Shown in pieces: positions 6,516-8,728 of a DNA stretch of 8,728 nucleotides. Within the stretch, counting starts at the first letter, position 1. Each line of letters begins with the position of its first letter. Location of the stretch: the NCBI GenBank assembly GCA_027295975.1, contig JAPUJX010000437.1, positions 1 to 8,728 on the forward strand. Reading direction: 5' to 3'. Source of the stretch: Gammaproteobacteria bacterium (GTDB lineage: Bacteria; Pseudomonadota; Gammaproteobacteria; Pseudomonadales; Azotimanducaceae). The notes beneath the pieces were generated by a model. It searched no databases. It was not told where the DNA came from and saw only the letters and a program-made list of their open reading frames with translations. A program made the position numbers and the translations under genes.

Positions 6516-6598
6516 CCCGCCGATCCGTACCATTTCCCGGTTTTTCAAACACATAGGTGCGAATTGGAGATTTTGGAAAGATTCGGAGATCTGATTGA

Positions 6599-7027
6599 AT
6601 GGCAGTAGAGCGTACGTTCTCGATGGTAAAACCCGACGCGGTTGCCCGAAATATCATCGGGAAAATTTATAAGCGGTTCGAAAGCGGCGGTTTGCTGATC
6701 GTTGCGGCCAAGATGTTGCGCCTCACGCCAGTGCAGGCCAAAGGGTTTTATGCGGAACACGAAGGCAAACCTTTTTATGATGACCTGGTCGCGTACATGA
6801 CCTCCGGGCCGGTGGTCCTTCAGGTCCTGGAAGGCGAAAACGCCATCGCCGTGAACCGGAAACTCATGGGGGCAACGAACCCCAAAGAAGCAGAACCCGG
6901 GACCATCCGGGCCGACTTCGCGGAGTCTATCGACGCCAATGCCGTCCATGGTTCTGATTCGCTGGAGTCTGCCGCTCGAGAAGTCGCTTATTTTTTCAAC
7001 ACTGATGAGATCTGTCAGAGAGCCTGA
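6599..7027 (+). CDS. ndk: Nucleoside diphosphate kinase
   Basis: Ndk transfers the gamma phosphate of a nucleoside triphosphate to a nucleoside diphosphate through a phosphohistidine, balancing NTP and dNTP pools in the cytoplasm. The 142-residue length is normal (E. coli 143). It starts [21 protein letters not shown] with K11 of the KPDA motif. The phosphorylated histidine is H117 in NAVHGSDS, exactly the family position. GGAG at 6585-6588 lies 10 nt before the ATG, and an in-frame TGA directly precedes the ATG, so no longer N-terminus is possible. The rlmN start follows the stop by 2 bp. In Pseudomonas ndk follows iscX and precedes rlmN and pilF; here it follows iscS directly. Confidence 0.97.
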   Translation: MAVERTFSMVKPDAVARNIIGKIYKRFESGGLLIVAAKMLRLTPVQAKGFYAEHEGKPFYDDLVAYMTSGPVVLQVLEGENAIAVNRKLMGATNPKEAEPGTIRADFAESIDANAVHGSDSLESAAREVAYFFNTDEICQRA

Positions 7028-7029
7028 AC

Positions 7030-8136
7030 TTGTCCATTCCCGGCCCCGTCGTTAACCTGTTTGATCTGAATCGGTCAGAGCTCGAGGATTTTTTCGAGTC
7101 CGCGGTGGCTAAAAGTTACCGGGCCCAGCAAATCATGAAATGGATCTATCATCGCCAGGAGACCAGCTTCGCCGCGATGACGGACATATCGAAGGCGCAC
7201 CGCGCATGGCTGCTGGACGAAACGTCACTCACGTTGCCCGAAGTTGTCACCCGCCAGATTTCGCGCGATGGCACCATCAAGTGGGTCGTTCGCGTTGCGA
7301 ACGGAAACTGCGTAGAGATGGTGCTGATTCCCGACCGCGGGCGTAATACCTTGTGTGTTTCATCCCAGGTCGGTTGCACGCTCGATTGCAGCTTTTGCGC
7401 CACCGGAAAGCAGGGGTTCAACGGTAACTTGAGCACCGCCGACATTATCGGCCAGGTATGGCTGGTGGAACGAGAGCTTCGGAAAAAAAACGAAAACGTC
7501 AGCAACGTGGTGCTGATGGGCATGGGCGAACCGCTGCTCAACCTCAAAGCGGTGCTGGCGGCAACGGATTTGATGACGGATGATCTGGCGTTTGGCCTCT
7601 CCAAACGCCGGGTGACCATCAGTACCTCTGGAGTTGTGCCTGGAATTTACGAGTTGGCTGAACACACCGATGTTTCCCTGGCGATTTCCTTACATGCCCC
7701 CAACGATGCGCTGCGCAACGTTCTGGTCCCAATTAACAAAAAGTATCCCATTGCAGAGCTGATGGAGGCTTGCGGTCATTACCTGGCCGGTTTGGGGGAG
7801 CACCGGACGTTGACGATAGAGTACACACTCATGCGCGGCGTAAACGATTCGTTGGCGCATGCGAAGGAACTTGCGAAGCTGCTGGAGGTGCTTCGCTGCA
7901 AAATCAATTTGATACCTTTCAACCCGTTTCCCGCCTCGGGCTATGAGCGGCCCCGCGTTGCGGAGATCCGCGCCTTTCAGACATATCTCATCAATGCGGG
8001 TTACACCACGATGTTGCGCACGACCCGGGGTAGCGATATCGATGCGGCCTGTGGGCAACTGGTCGGGCGGGTAGAGGATCGCACCAGGCGCCAGAAGCGC
8101 TATCTTGCGAGAGTCAAGGCTCAGGAGGTTGCATGA
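7030..8136 (+). CDS. rlmN: RlmN, dual-specificity 23S rRNA/tRNA adenine-C2 methyltransferase
   Basis: RlmN is a radical-SAM enzyme with a [4Fe-4S] cluster that methylates C2 of A2503 in 23S rRNA and of A37 in several tRNAs, affecting decoding fidelity. The 368-residue product (E. coli 384) has the cluster motif CxxxCxxC at C116, C120 and C123 (CTLDCSFCATGKQGF), the SAM-site segment VVLMGMGEPLLN, KRRVTISTSGVVP, and the C-terminal IDAACGQL with the intermediate-forming cysteine C341. The start is taken as TTG at 7030, 2 bp after the ndk stop, giving the usual N-terminus ahead of NLFDLNRSELEDFF. The next in-frame ATG (7135) would cut into the conserved MKWIYH region. The stop overlaps the pilW ATG. 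As an Fe-S enzyme it depends on cluster assembly, which this locus appears to lack. Confidence 0.96.
   Translation: MSIPGPVVNLFDLNRSELEDFFESAVAKSYRAQQIMKWIYHRQETSFAAMTDISKAHRAWLLDETSLTLPEVVTRQISRDGTIKWVVRVANGNCVEMVLIPDRGRNTLCVSSQVGCTLDCSFCATGKQGFNGNLSTADIIGQVWLVERELRKKNENVSNVVLMGMGEPLLNLKAVLAATDLMTDDLAFGLSKRRVTISTSGVVPGIYELAEHTDVSLAISLHAPNDALRNVLVPINKKYPIAELMEACGHYLAGLGEHRTLTIEYTLMRGVNDSLAHAKELAKLLEVLRCKINLIPFNPFPASGYERPRVAEIRAFQTYLINAGYTTMLRTTRGSDIDAACGQLVGRVEDRTRRQKRYLARVKAQEVA
8123..8128 (+). promoter_or_regulatory. Shine-Dalgarno site for the pilW lipoprotein gene
   Basis: A full AGGAGG within the last codons of rlmN lies 4 nt before the ATG at 8133. It is the strongest ribosome-binding sequence I see in the window and fixes the start of the downstream gene. 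Confidence 0.75.
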
Positions 8137-8728
8137 GGAATGTTTTGGTTGTTCTGTTAGTTGTGTTTCTGGCGGCATGCGTGACCGAAAGCACGGGAGG
8201 GTTGCCACCGGCGGCGGAAGACACCGTCCGGTTGAAGGCGCAACTCGACCTCGCGCGAGGCTATTTCGCGAGTAACGATTGGGCGCGTGCACGAGCCCCA
8301 TTAAATCGCGCTCGGGAGATCGACTCGAGATCCGCGGAGGTGTACGTGTTGTTGGCATTACTGAGCCAGAGGGAGGACGACCTCGAGATTGCGGAAAGCC
8401 ACTTCAAAAAAGCCCTCAAGATTGATGCCGATCATCCCCAGGCGTTGAACAACTACGGTACGTTTCTCTACGGTCAGGGGCGCTACCGGGAGGCGTTGGT
8501 TCCGTTGCGCAGGCTCGTTAAGAACTCGGATTATCGCCTGCGTGCGCAAGCCTATGAGAACCTCGGTCTGACGGAGCTCAAAGTTGGCACGGAACGCGCG
8601 GCAAAGGCAGCTTTCTCACGGGCGCTGAGACTCAACTTCGGGCAACCCCGAAGCACCCTGGAGATGGCCGAGATCGCTTATTCGGAAGGAAACTTCGATT
8701 CCGCACGGAACTATTACGAAGGCTTCCG
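8133..8728 (+). CDS. pilW: PilW/PilF-type type IV pilus biogenesis lipoprotein (5' part; 3' end outside window)
   Basis: PilW (PilF in Pseudomonas) is an outer-membrane lipoprotein made of tetratricopeptide repeats. It is the pilotin that helps the secretin PilQ reach and assemble in the outer membrane. The frame runs open to the window edge, giving 198 codons. Residues 1-15 are a hydrophobic signal peptide ending in the lipobox LAAC, so C16 would be lipidated. TPR-like helical pairs follow at about 34-67, 68-101, 102-133 and 137-170, with another starting near 172. Family phrases include ALNNYGTFLYGQGRY, AYENLGL and FSRALRLN. The ATG overlaps the rlmN stop as ATGA and has a strong Shine-Dalgarno sequence. 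The rlmN-pilF adjacency is the same as in Pseudomonas. A generic TPR lipoprotein is the alternative, but order and phrases favour PilW. Confidence 0.9.
   Translation, partial: MRNVLVVLLVVFLAACVTESTGGLPPAAEDTVRLKAQLDLARGYFASNDWARARAPLNRAREIDSRSAEVYVLLALLSQREDDLEIAESHFKKALKIDADHPQALNNYGTFLYGQGRYREALVPLRRLVKNSDYRLRAQAYENLGLTELKVGTERAAKAAFSRALRLNFGQPRSTLEMAEIAYSEGNFDSARNYYEGF

Larger units (their letters stand above)
6336..6598. other. 263-bp intergenic region between iscS and ndk, where iscUA-hscBA-fdx-iscX would be expected
   Basis: I read this stretch in several frames for remnants of the lost IscS tail, IscU, IscA, HscB, HscA, ferredoxin or IscX and recognised none. An AGCCCC at 6390-6395 could encode Ser-Pro, but no tail homology follows. 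The region holds the second copy of a 14-bp tandem repeat at its left end, a strong -10-like box within a palindrome near 6505, and the ndk leader. No convincing rho-independent terminator for iscS is visible, only short hairpins without a proper T-tract. Confidence 0.75.

Noticed and set aside
6557..6598. 13-codon mini-ORF (GTG to TGA) ending directly at the ndk ATG, possible leader peptide
   Set aside because: It has no Shine-Dalgarno sequence, begins straight after an in-frame TAG, and its sequence shows no attenuator-like codon run.
7690..8358. Minus-strand open frame opposite rlmN and pilW
   Set aside because: Antisense to two clear genes, with a low-complexity translation typical of shadow frames.

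Overview
The window is a stretch of chromosomal core genes from a gammaproteobacterium. The basis is protein similarity recalled from known families (SecD/SecF, SuhB, TrmJ, IscR, IscS, Ndk, RlmN, PilW/PilF) and the gene order. That order closely follows the Pseudomonas-type arrangement yajC-secD-secF ... suhB / trmJ-(cysE)-iscR-iscS-[iscU-iscA-hscB-hscA-fdx-iscX]-ndk-rlmN-pilF. The DNA is moderately GC-rich by eye. I see no mobile element, tRNA, rRNA or CRISPR array. The species cannot be named from the sequence.

Layout: (1) 1-3040, plus strand: the 3' end of yajC, then secD and secF, tightly coupled, encoding the Sec translocon accessory complex of the inner membrane. (2) 3046-3849, minus strand: suhB, converging on secF with only 5 bp between the stop codons. 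(3) 3850-3933: a short divergent intergenic region, then trmJ (TTG start), iscR and iscS on the plus strand. iscR and iscS overlap at TGATG. (4) 6336-6598: a 263-bp intergenic region with a short tandem repeat at the iscS stop and a strong-looking -10 box inside a 15-bp palindrome. (5) 6599-8728, plus strand: ndk, rlmN (TTG start) and the 5' part of a pilW/pilF lipoprotein gene, almost contiguous and probably one operon.

The most notable feature is what is absent. Between iscS and ndk, where related bacteria carry iscU, iscA, hscB, hscA, fdx and iscX, there is only a short non-coding spacer. The IscS protein also stops about 20 residues early. It loses the conserved C-terminal tail known to contribute to binding the IscU scaffold, but keeps the PLP lysine, the catalytic cysteine and the active-site histidine. 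The neighbouring IscR keeps all its cluster ligands (C92, C98, C104, H107). The likely reading is a reduced ISC locus: a cysteine desulfurase and an Fe-S-sensing repressor retained without the scaffold and chaperone genes. Fe-S assembly would then be handled elsewhere (SUF is the obvious candidate) and IscS kept for other sulfur transfers such as tRNA thiolation. This is an inference. A mis-assembly or relocation of the missing genes would also explain it.
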